Of a stretch of DNA of 64,000 nucleotides, positions 17,132 through 26,865 are shown piece after piece. Source of the stretch: Herbaspirillum robiniae. GTDB lineage: Bacteria; Pseudomonadota; Gammaproteobacteria; Burkholderiales; Burkholderiaceae_D. The notes under the pieces are model-generated. The model was not told where the DNA came from. It did not search any database and was given only the letters and a program-made list of their open reading frames with translations. The first letter of the stretch is position 1. Every line of letters begins with the position of its first letter. The position numbers and the translations under genes are program-made. Location of the stretch: the NCBI RefSeq assembly GCF_002213415.1, contig NZ_NJGU01000014.1:1-64000 (forward strand). The letters run 5' to 3'.

Positions 17132-17159
17132 CCGCGCACGGCAGCGATGCCGTGCGCGG
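17132..17159. other. GC-rich hairpin
   Basis: Perfect 11-bp inverted repeat CCGCGCACGGC / GCCGTGCGCGG with a 6-base loop, without a following T run. Together with the terminator at 17197 it closes the repeat-array region. Confidence 0.7.
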
Positions 17160-17196
17160 CGGCCAAGGTCTGGCCGCGGCACGAGAAGGGTTTCAG

Positions 17197-17230
17197 ATGC
17201 CGTCCGGCGCAAGCCGGACGGCATTTTTTT
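17197..17230 (+). terminator. Rho-independent terminator reading rightward into the GST 3' end
   Basis: ATGCCGTCCGGC, loop GCAA, GCCGGACGGCAT and seven T residues on the plus strand. It abuts the stop codon of the leftward GST gene, so it blocks rightward transcription from the repeat array. The same stem may end the GST transcript on the other strand, but no T run follows there. Confidence 0.8.
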
Positions 17231-17850
17231 CAGCCCTCGATGCCTTCGGCCGCGAGCGCCGCGCGCACGGACGGGCGTTGCGCCATTGCCGCCATGAAGC
17301 GCGCCAGCGCCGGCCAGCGTTCCATCCCGATGCCGAAAAAGCGCAGCCAGCCCAGCACCGTGAAGAGATAGGCGTCGGCCACGCCGAAACGCTCGCCCAT
17401 CAGGTACGGCGTCGCCTGCAGCGCCTGCTCCACATGCGCGATGCGCCGGAACAGCCGTTCGCGAAACACCGCCTTGACCTCCTCGCCGAAACTGTCGGAA
17501 AACAAGGGACTCATGCCCGCATGCAGCTCGCTGGTGATGAAGCTCAGCATCTCCTGCAGGCGCACGCGCTCCCAGCTGCCGGCCGGCGGCGCCAGCGCGG
17601 CCTCGGGCCGCAGGTCGGCCAGGTATTGCAGGATCGCCGGCCCTTCGGTCAGCACGCGGCCGTCTTCCAGGCGCAGCGCGGCGACGTAACCCTTGGGGTT
17701 GATGGCGAGGAAATCCTCGCCGCGCGCGGTGCGCTTGCTCTTGTTGTCGACCTTGACGGCGTCGAAGGGCAGGCCGAGCTCATGCAGCACGATGTGCGGC
17801 GACAGCGAACAGGCGTGCGGGGCGTAGTACAGGGTCAGTGGCGATGTCAT
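17230..17850 (-). CDS. Glutathione S-transferase, beta-class-like
   Basis: A 206-residue cytoplasmic GST. The thioredoxin-fold N-terminus reads LYYAPHACSLSPHIVLHELG, the bacterial beta-class motif with catalytic/ligand Cys14. The cis-Pro region is NPKGYVAAL and the glutathione-binding motif EGPAILQYLAD. The C-terminal helical domain ends SVRAALAAEGIEG. It conjugates or reduces via glutathione; the substrate is unknown. It is divergent from the HxlR regulator at 17958 over 107 bp, a common pairing in which HxlR proteins respond to electrophiles. Confidence 0.92.
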   Translation of the reverse strand: MTSPLTLYYAPHACSLSPHIVLHELGLPFDAVKVDNKSKRTARGEDFLAINPKGYVAALRLEDGRVLTEGPAILQYLADLRPEAALAPPAGSWERVRLQEMLSFITSELHAGMSPLFSDSFGEEVKAVFRERLFRRIAHVEQALQATPYLMGERFGVADAYLFTVLGWLRFFGIGMERWPALARFMAAMAQRPSVRAALAAEGIEG

Positions 17851-17957
17851 GCTTCACTCTCGTCGGTGGAAAAGCCGGTATTCTGTCGGCCGCCGCACAC
17901 GCGCACAAGAACGCAGAATTTTGTGCCCAAGGCACAAATTTGTTACCGGAGAGCGAA

Positions 17958-18293
17958 GTGAAAGACAACGTATCGGGCTGTCCCGTGGAAGAGGCGATGC
18001 GCCTCCTGGGTGGTCGCTGGCGCCTGCTGCTGGTGTGGTTCCTGCTGGACGGCCCGAAGCGTTTCAACGAATTGAGGCGTCACCTGCCCACCATCTCGCA
18101 ACGCATGCTGACGCTGGACCTGCGCGCGCTCGAGCAAAGCGGCATGATCAGCCGCACGGTCTATCCGGAAGTGCCGCCGCGCGTGGAATACGCGCTCACC
18201 GAAGAAGGCCAGCGGTTGCGTCCGCTGGTAGGCGCGTTTCAGGATTTCGGGATGTGGCTGAAGGAGCGCGGCGCGTCCGGCCCGCAGAGCTGA
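17958..18293 (+). CDS. HxlR-family transcriptional regulator (GTG start)
   Basis: A 111-residue winged-helix regulator. Key pieces: CPVEEAMRLLGGRWRLLLVW (with the N-terminal Cys found in HypR/YodB-type thiol-sensing members), GPKRFNELRRHLPTISQRML and VPPRVEYALTEEGQRL. The GTG at 17958 is chosen because GGAGAG precedes it and the family is about 110 residues. Earlier in-frame starts would run through the divergent promoter. It probably controls the GST at 17850. Confidence 0.92.
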   Translation: MKDNVSGCPVEEAMRLLGGRWRLLLVWFLLDGPKRFNELRRHLPTISQRMLTLDLRALEQSGMISRTVYPEVPPRVEYALTEEGQRLRPLVGAFQDFGMWLKERGASGPQS

Positions 18294-18305
18294 TACCGGT
18301 GCGCT

Positions 18306-19184
18306 TCAATCCGCGCGCCGCGCCAGCGTCTCCACCAGCGCGTCGGGCAGGTAATGCGGCCCGTCGAAGATCGAGACCCGGTAGCCGCGATAAAGGTTGA
18401 CCTGCGGCCGGATCTCGTCGGCGGTGGCGCTGCGAAAACCCCCGCCCGGCATCGGCCGGAAGGCCTCGGCGATGATGCGCACGCGCTCGCGGCCCAGCCG
18501 TTTGGCAAGCACGTCGGCGTAGTGCAGGGCGACGCGCGGCTCGCGCGCATACACGCCCACGCCATCCTGGAAATACACCCCCACATCCGGCGGCAGCCAT
18601 TTCAGCAGGCCGTCGGCCAGCGCGTCGGGACCGACGTTGGCGCTGTCGTACACGGTAATCCACAGCGCGCGCGGCAGCTTGGCCAGCAAGGCGCCCAGGC
18701 GCGGCGCCTCGGCCCAGGTCGGATCGATCTCGACCGGAAAGTACCAGCCGGTCACGTGCAGCGGCGTGGGCAGCTTGGCCAGTTCGATGGAGTCGGCCAC
18801 CAGTTGCTCGATGCCGGCGCGCGCGGCCTTCTCGTCGAAGCGGCCGGCCAGCCCGAGGATCACGTCCTGCGCCCACGGCTCGCCGGCGATGCGATGCCAG
18901 TCCGGCATCTGCGGCGCGGCCGGCATCTGGCTGCCGGGCACGAAGGCCATGCCGTCCACCGCCGTCCATTGCACCAGCAGTTCGCGTGCGCCCAGTTGCT
19001 GCCATTTGCCGCGCGGCATCACGGTGGCATTGTCGGGCTGCCAGACCACCCCATCCACGCGCACCGGCGCGCGAGCAGCGGCGTCGAACGGATCGCAGCC
19101 GGCGCAGGCGGCCAGCAGCGAAGCCGCGCCTACGGCCAGCGCGGCGCTGCGCAAGGATCTGCTGATGCGGGGCAAGGGGTCCAC
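18306..19184 (-). CDS. Putative lipoprotein of the polysaccharide locus (possible glycoside-hydrolase fold)
   Basis: A 292-residue protein with a lipobox SLLAAC (Cys27), so probably an outer- or inner-membrane-anchored periplasmic lipoprotein. The body has TIM-barrel-like spacing of strands (WYFPVEIDPTW; LWITVYDSANVGPDAL; VGVYFQDGVGVYA; VRIIAEAFRP), suggesting a DUF4434/glycosidase-like fold with possible acidic residues in EID, QDG and EAF. This is inferred by eye. It is the last gene of the leftward operon, 22 bp after the NfrA-like gene, so a role in trimming or anchoring the exported polysaccharide is plausible. Confidence 0.78.
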   Translation of the reverse strand: MDPLPRISRSLRSAALAVGAASLLAACAGCDPFDAAARAPVRVDGVVWQPDNATVMPRGKWQQLGARELLVQWTAVDGMAFVPGSQMPAAPQMPDWHRIAGEPWAQDVILGLAGRFDEKAARAGIEQLVADSIELAKLPTPLHVTGWYFPVEIDPTWAEAPRLGALLAKLPRALWITVYDSANVGPDALADGLLKWLPPDVGVYFQDGVGVYAREPRVALHYADVLAKRLGRERVRIIAEAFRPMPGGGFRSATADEIRPQVNLYRGYRVSIFDGPHYLPDALVETLARRAD

Positions 19185-19206
19185 GGCCGGCTCCTGGAGG
19201 ATGGAT

Positions 19207-21795
19207 TCAGTAGGACAACGTGGTGGTCAGGAAGAATCCCTTGGCGCGATCGTCGCCGCCCATCCGGACGCGGTATTGCAGCGACAGGTCGAGGTAGGAG
19301 CGCGGGGCGTGATAGCGGTCTTCGCGGAACCAGTAGCGCACATTGACACCAGGACCGAAGCCGAACGCAGTCTTGTTGCCGTTGAGCGAGTTGTAATCGC
19401 CGTTCAACGTCAGGTGCGGGAACACCACCAGGTTCCGGCTCACGTTGTCGAGGCGGAAACTGCGGCCGGCCTGCACGGATGCCAGGCCATAGGTTTGCGG
19501 GTTCTGGACGTAGCGGCCGACCTCGCCGTACCACTGCGTGGTCCACCACGACGGCCGGTCCACCCGCAGGTCGGTGCCGATGCCGTCGGAGTAGGCCAGC
19601 TGCGCCAGCCAGTCGGAGGTGGACTGCGACCCCAGCGGCACCAGCCTGCCCAGCGAGACCACGATGTTCTGGCTGGCGAAGGGCTTCCAGCGTGCGCCGA
19701 TGGTGGCCTGCGCGGTCTGCGGTCCGGTGGCGCCGCCGGACTTGTCGTCCAGTGTCTGGAACACGCGCCCGAAGACTTCGAAGGTGCGCCCGTCCATATA
19801 GCCGAACGGCCGCCAATACGCTTCGGCGCCGGTCTGCCAGGTGCTGTCGCGGCTGGACGCGCCGGGGCGGCCGCTGTTGCCGGCGCTGGGCCCGCCGCCG
19901 CTGCGCGAGAGCGAAGCGATAAAGCCGAACTCGCGATCGATGGTCGAGATACTGCGACGGGTGTCGAAGCCCTGCTGCGCGGTCTTGTCGACGCGGCCCT
20001 CGTCGGCGGCATCCACGCTGCGTTTGAACCAGTCCAGCGCGCTTGACTCGTCGCGGTTATGGACGGCGGTGTAAGCGGCGTCTTCCAGCGCGCTGTCGGG
20101 CAGCTTGCCGGCGGCATCGGCCTTGCCGAAGGATTGCTGGGCGGCGCCGTTCTCGCCGGCGCGTGAGGCCAGGTAGGCCATCTGCAAATCGTCCAGGTCA
20201 TCCAGCGCGCCGGCGTCACGGCCGGCCAGGAATTTGGCGCGTGCTTCGGCCTGGTGGCCGGTGCGCGCCAGCAGGTCGATTTCGGTATCGAGCGGCAGGC
20301 CGCCTTGCGCCAGCGCATCGGCGTAATCCTGACGCACACCGGCGGCATTGCCGAGGCGCTCGCGAATGCCGCCGCGCTGGGCCAGCAAGGCGCCGTCTTG
20401 CGCCGTGCCTTGCTTCAGGGCGTCGGTGGCGGCCTGTTCGGCTTCCGGTAGGCGCTGCGCCGAGACCAGCGCGTTCAACAACAGCAGGCGGTAATCCATG
20501 TTCTGCGGCGCCAGCGCAATGGCGTCGCGCGCGCCGTCGGCGGCAGCGCCGTAGTCCTTGCGCTCCATGGCCTGGTAGGCCAGCAGCGCCTTGTCGTAAC
20601 CGGCGTCGCGCGGCAGCGCGCCCGGCACCACGCGGCAACCATTGGCGGCATCGGCGCCGGACGGATTGCAATCCAGCGCCGGCACCGGGAAGTCGCGCGC
20701 CGACAACGGTATGGCTTCATCGGCGGCCAGCGACAGCGAAGCGCGGCGATAGCGCGCCAGGTCCTGTTTGGCCTGTTGACGCGTCTGCCGCAGCTGGGCG
20801 GCACGCGCCTGGTCGGTCGTGGCGGCCTCGTCGATATCGGCCAGCGCATCGAGTGCGCGTTGCGGGCGATGCAAGGCCAGCTCGGCATCGGCCTGCAGCA
20901 GGCGCACATTGAGTTGCTCGTCGGGACGCGCCAGCTCGCGCGCGCGGCTGAAGTCGCTCTGCGCCGCCTCACCGCGCCCCAGCCGCAGGCGCGCATAAGC
21001 GCGCAGCAGCAGCGGACCGGCCTGCCATTCGTCACGCGCACGCGCTTCGTCGGCGGCAGCCTCGGCGTCTTGCAGGCGCTCGTTGCGCAGCAAGGCGATG
21101 GCCAGCATCAGGCGATACGACATTTCTTGCGGGGCGTACTCCACGGCGCGCTGCGCGGCGGCCAGTTCGGCGGCGGGGTCCCGGTCCTGCTGCGCGCGGA
21201 ACACGGCGGCCGCCTGCACCGCCGCCATCTCGCGGCGCAGTTCGATCTGGCGACGACGCAGCGGGCCGGCGTCGCGCACGTTGTCGACACCTTGCGCCAG
21301 CGCCGTCTCGGCATCATCGTAGGCATGCGTTTCGATCAGCGCATTGCCCAGCAACAGCCAGTAGGCATTGTTGCGCGGCGACTTTTCCACGGCACGGCGC
21401 GCCAGCGCGATGGCTTCGTCATAGCGCCTGGCGTTATAGGCGCGATAGGCGGCGGTGGCGTCGTTGTAACCGGCATCGCGCACGGCGCTGCGCATGGCGG
21501 CGCCGTTGCGTTCCAGGTCGCGCGTCTGGCGCAGTTGGCGACGCAACTCCATCGAATCCGGACGCAGGCGGATCGCCTCATGCAGTTGCGCCTGCGCATG
21601 GCGGAAATCGCCACGTGCGGCGGCCTGGTAAGCGTCTTGCGCCAGCTTGTAGGCGGGGCCGGACAGCGGCAACGGAATCACTTCCGTCTGCGCCTGCGCG
21701 GCGCCGGCGCTGAAGGCGGACGCCAGCAGCAACGCCAGCGCGCAGCGATGTGGAAGTGGCAGGCACAACGCGGAGGACGGTCGGTTTTTTCTCAT
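19207..21795 (-). CDS. NfrA-like TPR outer-membrane protein (polysaccharide export / phage N4 adsorption A type)
   Basis: An 862-residue protein with a signal peptide to about residue 36 (GAAQAQ). It has a long Ala/Arg-rich run of TPR-like helical repeats (YQAAARGDFRHAQAQLHEAI; YNARRYDEAIALARRAVEKS; ALIETHAYDDAETALAQGVD) and a C-terminal beta-barrel-like section after about residue 600 (AEAYWRPFGYMDGRTFEVFG; DRAKGFFLTTTLSY). E. coli NfrA (about 990 residues) has the same TPR-plus-C-terminal design. It follows the NfrB-like synthase by 36 bp. It should form the outer-membrane exit for the polysaccharide made by NfrB. Confidence 0.85.
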   Translation of the reverse strand: MRKNRPSSALCLPLPHRCALALLLASAFSAGAAQAQTEVIPLPLSGPAYKLAQDAYQAAARGDFRHAQAQLHEAIRLRPDSMELRRQLRQTRDLERNGAAMRSAVRDAGYNDATAAYRAYNARRYDEAIALARRAVEKSPRNNAYWLLLGNALIETHAYDDAETALAQGVDNVRDAGPLRRRQIELRREMAAVQAAAVFRAQQDRDPAAELAAAQRAVEYAPQEMSYRLMLAIALLRNERLQDAEAAADEARARDEWQAGPLLLRAYARLRLGRGEAAQSDFSRARELARPDEQLNVRLLQADAELALHRPQRALDALADIDEAATTDQARAAQLRQTRQQAKQDLARYRRASLSLAADEAIPLSARDFPVPALDCNPSGADAANGCRVVPGALPRDAGYDKALLAYQAMERKDYGAAADGARDAIALAPQNMDYRLLLLNALVSAQRLPEAEQAATDALKQGTAQDGALLAQRGGIRERLGNAAGVRQDYADALAQGGLPLDTEIDLLARTGHQAEARAKFLAGRDAGALDDLDDLQMAYLASRAGENGAAQQSFGKADAAGKLPDSALEDAAYTAVHNRDESSALDWFKRSVDAADEGRVDKTAQQGFDTRRSISTIDREFGFIASLSRSGGGPSAGNSGRPGASSRDSTWQTGAEAYWRPFGYMDGRTFEVFGRVFQTLDDKSGGATGPQTAQATIGARWKPFASQNIVVSLGRLVPLGSQSTSDWLAQLAYSDGIGTDLRVDRPSWWTTQWYGEVGRYVQNPQTYGLASVQAGRSFRLDNVSRNLVVFPHLTLNGDYNSLNGNKTAFGFGPGVNVRYWFREDRYHAPRSYLDLSLQYRVRMGGDDRAKGFFLTTTLSY

Positions 21796-21831
21796 CTTCT
21801 TGTTCTCATGTTTTTTTGTGGTGAAGCGTCG

Positions 21832-24000
21832 TCACGCAGATTGCCCGCCCTGCGCCAGCAGCTCGCGCTGGCGGCTCACGGCCTGTTCGATGGCTTCGCG
21901 CGAGATCACCGATTCGTTGACCAGGTAGTCGCCGATGCGGCCGTGGCGGTCGGGACGATAACGACGCATGGCGGCGTCGAAGGTCTCGCGCGAGAGCAGG
22001 CCGCTGGCGATCAGCAGGTCGCCCAGCAGCGGCACGCGAGCGTCGGTCTGTTCGCGGTCGAAGGCATTGCTCTGGCCGCGCAAGAGGCGCAGGCCGGCGG
22101 CGATCTCGGACTCGCGCGCCACCATCGCGAAGGGCGCGCGGCCCAGCGCGATCTCCAGTTCGGCGCGACCCTCGTCGGTCAGCGCGCTGGCTACCGCCAC
22201 GCGCGCCAGTCCGGCGTCGGGGCGGCCATCCACACCGGGCCCGATGTACAGCGCGCGCAGGCGGGCGCTGACTTCGTGCGGCAGCAGGCCGGCGTATTGC
22301 TCGACCATCTCGCGCGTGAGGCTCACGCGCGGCAGGCGCTCCTGGTAGGCCAGCGCCTCGGCCAGCGTTTCTTCATCCAGCCAGCCGTTGGTGACCATCA
22401 CGGTGCCCAGCGGCAGGTGGGTGCGGCGCTGCTCTTCCAGCGCGCGCGACAGCGTGGCGTCGTCCACCGCCTGCCAGGTCTTGAGCAGGTCGCCCAGGCG
22501 CAGGCGCGGACGCGCCTCCATGCCCTCGGTGGGGAAGTCGTGCATGGTCTTGTCCCAGGCCAGCGCCTTGCCCGCGAACAGGTAGAGCAGGAACAGCCGC
22601 CAGGCGCGCGCCACCGCCATGAAGTTGACGAAGTTCGACACCACCATGCGCGGCAGCGCCATCAGCCCGTGGCGCCAGCCGTACAGCTCGGCGGTGAAAT
22701 AGAAGCGGTGCGCGGCGCGGTTGAGCATGGCCAGCGCGTTCAACATCAGCACGGTGCGCCACCAGCCGTCGCCGGCCAGCAGCGGCGGATAGAACACGTC
22801 CCACAGGTTGAAGGTGGTGGCCGCGGAGAACAGGATGAACTGCAGCGCCAGCACATAGCCCAGCATGCTGATGAAGGCGGTGACGACGCCCTTGCGGTCG
22901 TGCAGCAGCAGGTAGCGCGAGGCCAGCGAACCCTTCCAGTCCATCTGCTCCCAGCTCTGCAGGCCGATGCCGATGACCCAGCGCGCCTTCTGGCGGTAGG
23001 CCTGGCGGAAGGTGTCGGGGAAATATTCGCGCACCGCCAGCGGCATCTCCAGCGTGCTCTCGACGGCGCGCTCTCGATCGCCGAAGAACCAGGGCTTGCG
23101 GCGCACCGTGAACTTCACCGGGAAGCGCGCGAAGATGGTCTGCATGCCCATCTGTGACAGCTTGGTGCCGACCTCGTAGTCTTCGGTAAGGCTGGCGATG
23201 TTGAAGGGCTCGCCGCCGGATTCTTCCATCAGGCCCTTGAGGGCCTTGCGCGAGAAGCAGGTGCCCACGCCCGCCGAGGGCACCATGCCGGCCACGCTCT
23301 CACGCACCATCATGTCCTTGGCGTGGCTCTCGGCGAACTCGTCCATGTAGGTGCCGGCCACCAGCTCGAACCACTCGCGCTCCAGCGAGGCCACCGGCAG
23401 CTGGATCATGTCCTTGCGCGGCAGCAGGTAGTTGAAGAACTTCAGCTCCAGCGGGTGCAGCACGTCTTCGCTGTCGTGCAGGACCACGCCGGCGAAATGC
23501 ATGTTCAGCTGCGTCTCGGCGGCGAAGATGGCCTTGACCACCCAGTTCAGGCAGTCGGCCTTGCAGGTCGGTCCGGCGTGCGGCACCTCGACGCGGTGCA
23601 GCTGCTTGTAGCGCACCCGCATGCGCTCGACCTCGGCGATGGTGGCCTCGTCGTTCATGTAGGTGCCGACGAAGATGTGGTAGCGGTGGTAGTCCAGCAC
23701 CGCCACCATGTCCTCGATCATCTGCGCGATGACGTCGGCTTCCAGCCATGCCGGGATCATGACGGCGATGGGCTGCTCGTCGCGCTCGCGCAGTTGCTCG
23801 ACCGTCAGCGGCGTGCGCGTGCGCTCGATGGTGAGCTTGCGGTAGATCCGGCGCGCCCAGTACCAGAGGTCGAAGAACAGGTCGTCGATCGCCGAGAGCA
23901 GGATCAGGACGGCCACCACGGCCGCCGCGATTTCCAGCGCCGAATAGTAATTGGCGAACAGGAAATTGAGCTGGGCCGTGGCGTTGGCGGTGGAAAACAT
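21832..24000 (-). CDS. NfrB-like GT2 glycosyltransferase with c-di-GMP-type MshEN repeats
   Basis: A 722-residue inner-membrane synthase. TM1 is at about residues 22-40; the GT2 domain shows IAVMIPAWLEA, CKADCLNW, the metal-binding HDSED (175-179) and RQKARW (about 337-342); more TM helices follow. The C-terminus has MshEN-type c-di-GMP-binding motifs: RLGDLLK...LEEQ...LPLG (about 498-555), and a second, more diverged one, LLGDLLIASG...GRIGDYLV (about 655-715). E. coli NfrB has this organisation, and its c-di-GMP binding activates polysaccharide synthesis. I start at 24000 (GGGGAA upstream); a longer reading overlaps the upstream gene. Confidence 0.9.
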   Translation of the reverse strand: MFSTANATAQLNFLFANYYSALEIAAAVVAVLILLSAIDDLFFDLWYWARRIYRKLTIERTRTPLTVEQLRERDEQPIAVMIPAWLEADVIAQMIEDMVAVLDYHRYHIFVGTYMNDEATIAEVERMRVRYKQLHRVEVPHAGPTCKADCLNWVVKAIFAAETQLNMHFAGVVLHDSEDVLHPLELKFFNYLLPRKDMIQLPVASLEREWFELVAGTYMDEFAESHAKDMMVRESVAGMVPSAGVGTCFSRKALKGLMEESGGEPFNIASLTEDYEVGTKLSQMGMQTIFARFPVKFTVRRKPWFFGDRERAVESTLEMPLAVREYFPDTFRQAYRQKARWVIGIGLQSWEQMDWKGSLASRYLLLHDRKGVVTAFISMLGYVLALQFILFSAATTFNLWDVFYPPLLAGDGWWRTVLMLNALAMLNRAAHRFYFTAELYGWRHGLMALPRMVVSNFVNFMAVARAWRLFLLYLFAGKALAWDKTMHDFPTEGMEARPRLRLGDLLKTWQAVDDATLSRALEEQRRTHLPLGTVMVTNGWLDEETLAEALAYQERLPRVSLTREMVEQYAGLLPHEVSARLRALYIGPGVDGRPDAGLARVAVASALTDEGRAELEIALGRAPFAMVARESEIAAGLRLLRGQSNAFDREQTDARVPLLGDLLIASGLLSRETFDAAMRRYRPDRHGRIGDYLVNESVISREAIEQAVSRQRELLAQGGQSA

Positions 24001-24016
24001 GGCGTGTTCCCCGGCC

Positions 24017-26314
24017 TTATTCCTGCTCGCGCTGCTTCTGCTTTTCCTGCTCCTGCTCACGCATGCGGCGACGGCGCGCGCGGCTTGCCAGCACCAGCAG
24101 CAGGATGAAGAGCCCGATGATGGTCATCGGCACCACCCACCACAGGATGTCGGGGATGGTGATCGAAGGCGCGTCCTGCACGTAGTCGCGGCCGGTGCTG
24201 TCGTTGGTGTCGATCTCCGAGAGCAGGCCCGACGACGCCACCGCCGCCACGTTGCCCGAGGACAGCGCGAAGGGCTTGGAGATCACCGGCCGGCTCTCGC
24301 CCACGCTGCGCCATACCACGCCCTGCTTGCCGCCGGCGCTGGCCACTTCGAGGATGCCGAGGCGGTTGAAGCCGGTCACGTCCAGCATGGGCTTGGCCGA
24401 GCTGTCGTTCATCACCAGCGTGTTGCCCTTGACCTGGACGATGCCCCGGCTGTCCTTGAAGGGCGTGTCGAAGGCCAGGAAGTCGCCGGAAGGTACGGCG
24501 TCCTTGCCGTCCTCGACCACGGTGAGCCTGGTCCTGGCCGCCGGCAGGCCGGCGCTGGCGGCCACCATGATCACGCGTTGCAGGCTGGCCGGAACGTCGT
24601 TCAGGTAAGACTTCGGCACCAGCAGTTCGGCGCCGGCGGCAAAGCGCCGCACCATGCCGGTGAAGTTGGCCTCATCCTTGGCCTTGGCCAGCTTGACGTG
24701 GCTGGAGACCAGCACCGCCACCGGGAAAGCCTGCGGCGTCTCGCGGCAATTGTCGCTGGAAGGCTGGCGCACGAAGGCCACGCGCAGCAGGTTCTGCGCC
24801 GCCAGCGCGCCCGGCGGGATGCGCGCGGTGATGCGCTCGCGCTGGCCGTTGGCCTGCAGGCTCCTGGCACCCAGCAGCACGTCGTTCAAGAACACCGAGG
24901 CCACCGGTGGCGTGCGGCCCGCGCCCGGCGCGGCCGACACGTCCAGCACCAGTTCCGAGGGCAGGCGGCCGTCGCTGGCGACTTCGGCGATGTCGAAGGA
25001 GGCGGTCCAGTCGGCGCGGCTCATGACGTCGAAGCTGCCCGGCGCGCCGCCGAGGTTCTTCAGCAGGATGAAGTCTTCGCCGGTGCCGGGCTTGTGCGCG
25101 GTGCGCGCGATCAGGTTGGGCGCGCCGCTGATGTTGCGCCAGTAGCTGTCGAACATGCTGGCGAAGGCGGTGCCGGCCTGCGGCCCGGCCAGGATCACCG
25201 GATGGCCGAAGGCCTGCGCCAGGCGCAGCTCCTGCGCATCCAGCCCGGCCGCCTGCGGCTGCACGCGCGCGCGCCAGTCGGCGAAGGCTGTGGCGGCATC
25301 GGGCGCGCCGGCCTGCACCTGCTGCTGCAGCGCGGTCATGGCGGCGTCGATGCCGGCCAGCAGTTTCTGGTCGCCGACCAGGATGTCGCCGCGCAGCTGC
25401 GCGTCGGCGCCGTTCTGGCCGACGGCCATCAGCGCGCCGATCTCGGCCTGGTCTTTCAGGACGTGCTCGCCGCTGCCGGAGAGCGCGGCGAACGCGGGAA
25501 TCGCGCGCAGTCCCTCAGGCACGGCAAGGCGCGAGAGGTCGATCTTGTCGCCCACCTGCGGCAGCACGGTGACGGTGCTGTGCTTGCCGGCGCGCTCCAG
25601 CGCCACGCCGATGCGCCAGGCGGTGTCGTAGGACTTCGGATCCAGGTCCTTGCCGGCCACCATGATGGAGGTGAGCGCCGGCAACGCGCCCCAGGCGGTG
25701 CGCAGGTCGCCGATGGCGCGGCTGTCGTAGCGGTAGCTGAAGGCCGAGCCCGGCGCCACGCGCAGCACATTGCCCGGCGTGCGCGGGTCGGAACACATGG
25801 TCAGGCCGGAGAGCATCGTGGTCCAGTTCACCGACATGCGCACGAAGCCGTTGGCGCGCGGCGCGCCGTCGATGCCCAGCGTCAGGCTGGCGTCGCCCTG
25901 GTCGGCCGTCATCGCGCGCGCGGCGGCCGGGAAGGTATCCACCGCCAGCACCATGGTGGTCCGGCCGCCGTCGGCGCGCAGGTATTTGGCATCCAGCTTC
26001 AGCGAGGCGTCCGACAGCGGCACGTTGGCCGGCACCGGCAGGTAGATCTCGCGGCTGCTGTCGTTGGAGGCCAGCACCAGCGGCGTGGTGAAGCCCAGCG
26101 TGGAGAGCGTTTCGCGGCGCTGGATCCAGGTGTCGTCGGCCAGCTTGCGCAAGGCGTCGGCGGCCGGCGAGGCGGCCTGCGCCGGCGCTATCGATGCGGC
26201 GCCCAGCAGCGCGGCGCCGGCGGGAATGAGCAACGCTGCGCGCAGCGCGTGACGGAGGGAAAGACGACGGGCGAGACGAACGGGACGAACGAAATCGGGT
26301 TGGCGGGCAATCAT
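24017..26314 (-). CDS. BcsB-like cellulose-synthase-type regulatory/periplasmic subunit
   Basis: A 765-residue exported protein. A long signal peptide ends near residue 47 (APAQAA), repeated carbohydrate-binding/flavodoxin-like modules follow (STLGFTTPLVLASNDSSREI; PLSDASLKLDAKYLRADGGR; LVLDVSAAPGAGRTPPVASV), and one C-terminal TM helix (VVPMTIIGLFILLLVLAS) plus a basic tail form the membrane anchor. BcsB tethers to the synthase and guides the nascent glycan in the periplasm. It lies 16 bp before the NfrB-like gene, so the two are co-expressed. E. coli NfrAB has no BcsB; this combination is unusual. The fold assignment is by pattern and context. Confidence 0.8.
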   Translation of the reverse strand: MIARQPDFVRPVRLARRLSLRHALRAALLIPAGAALLGAASIAPAQAASPAADALRKLADDTWIQRRETLSTLGFTTPLVLASNDSSREIYLPVPANVPLSDASLKLDAKYLRADGGRTTMVLAVDTFPAAARAMTADQGDASLTLGIDGAPRANGFVRMSVNWTTMLSGLTMCSDPRTPGNVLRVAPGSAFSYRYDSRAIGDLRTAWGALPALTSIMVAGKDLDPKSYDTAWRIGVALERAGKHSTVTVLPQVGDKIDLSRLAVPEGLRAIPAFAALSGSGEHVLKDQAEIGALMAVGQNGADAQLRGDILVGDQKLLAGIDAAMTALQQQVQAGAPDAATAFADWRARVQPQAAGLDAQELRLAQAFGHPVILAGPQAGTAFASMFDSYWRNISGAPNLIARTAHKPGTGEDFILLKNLGGAPGSFDVMSRADWTASFDIAEVASDGRLPSELVLDVSAAPGAGRTPPVASVFLNDVLLGARSLQANGQRERITARIPPGALAAQNLLRVAFVRQPSSDNCRETPQAFPVAVLVSSHVKLAKAKDEANFTGMVRRFAAGAELLVPKSYLNDVPASLQRVIMVAASAGLPAARTRLTVVEDGKDAVPSGDFLAFDTPFKDSRGIVQVKGNTLVMNDSSAKPMLDVTGFNRLGILEVASAGGKQGVVWRSVGESRPVISKPFALSSGNVAAVASSGLLSEIDTNDSTGRDYVQDAPSITIPDILWWVVPMTIIGLFILLLVLASRARRRRMREQEQEKQKQREQE

Positions 26315-26865
26315 AAATTCCTGTCGCGAGAGTGGCGCCTCAGCCCGTCGCTGTCGCTCGCCGGGCTAGCCGTCCCGGACGCGCCGCTGTACATGCACGG
26401 CGACGGTGGGACGAGGCTGGTTGTTATTCAAAACTTTTCTACTGCTCGGTTGTGGATTTACGACTTGGCAGCTCTACATTTTGTTGCAAGTCTTGCTGCA
26501 TTTTTCTGCTGTTCCTGAAGCTTCAACAGGTGTCGCAGGAGAGAAACCGGGCCGGTTTCCGGCCTCATTCCGGACACGACGACCTGCCTAATAAACAGGC
26601 AATCAGGTTTCACCAACACGCGCCCGGCGCAGGCGGAACGCGGCTTGCGCCGCCCGCCTGCGACCGTGTTGCGGGACGCGTTTCCCGGCACGGAGCAGGG
26701 CCACGGCCGCGCTTGGCCGCACCTCATCCGCGGCGCGGGAAAAGTGTTTCAAAATGTTTTCTTCTGTAGGAGAAACGCACCTGCCGCTGTGGGAAAAATT
26801 TATGAAATCTCACAGCCGCGGTGCGACCGGCGGCGCGCCTGTTTTACGCGCCGGGAATGGATGAG
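26315..26865. other. 551-bp gene-free gap upstream of the polysaccharide operon
   Basis: No credible coding region. The stretch from 26400 to 26600 is AT-richer than its neighbours (for example TTATTCAAAACTTTTCTACT) and should hold the leftward promoter of the bcsB/nfrB/nfrA operon as well as the end of wecB. No clear operator or terminator was recognised. Confidence 0.6.
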
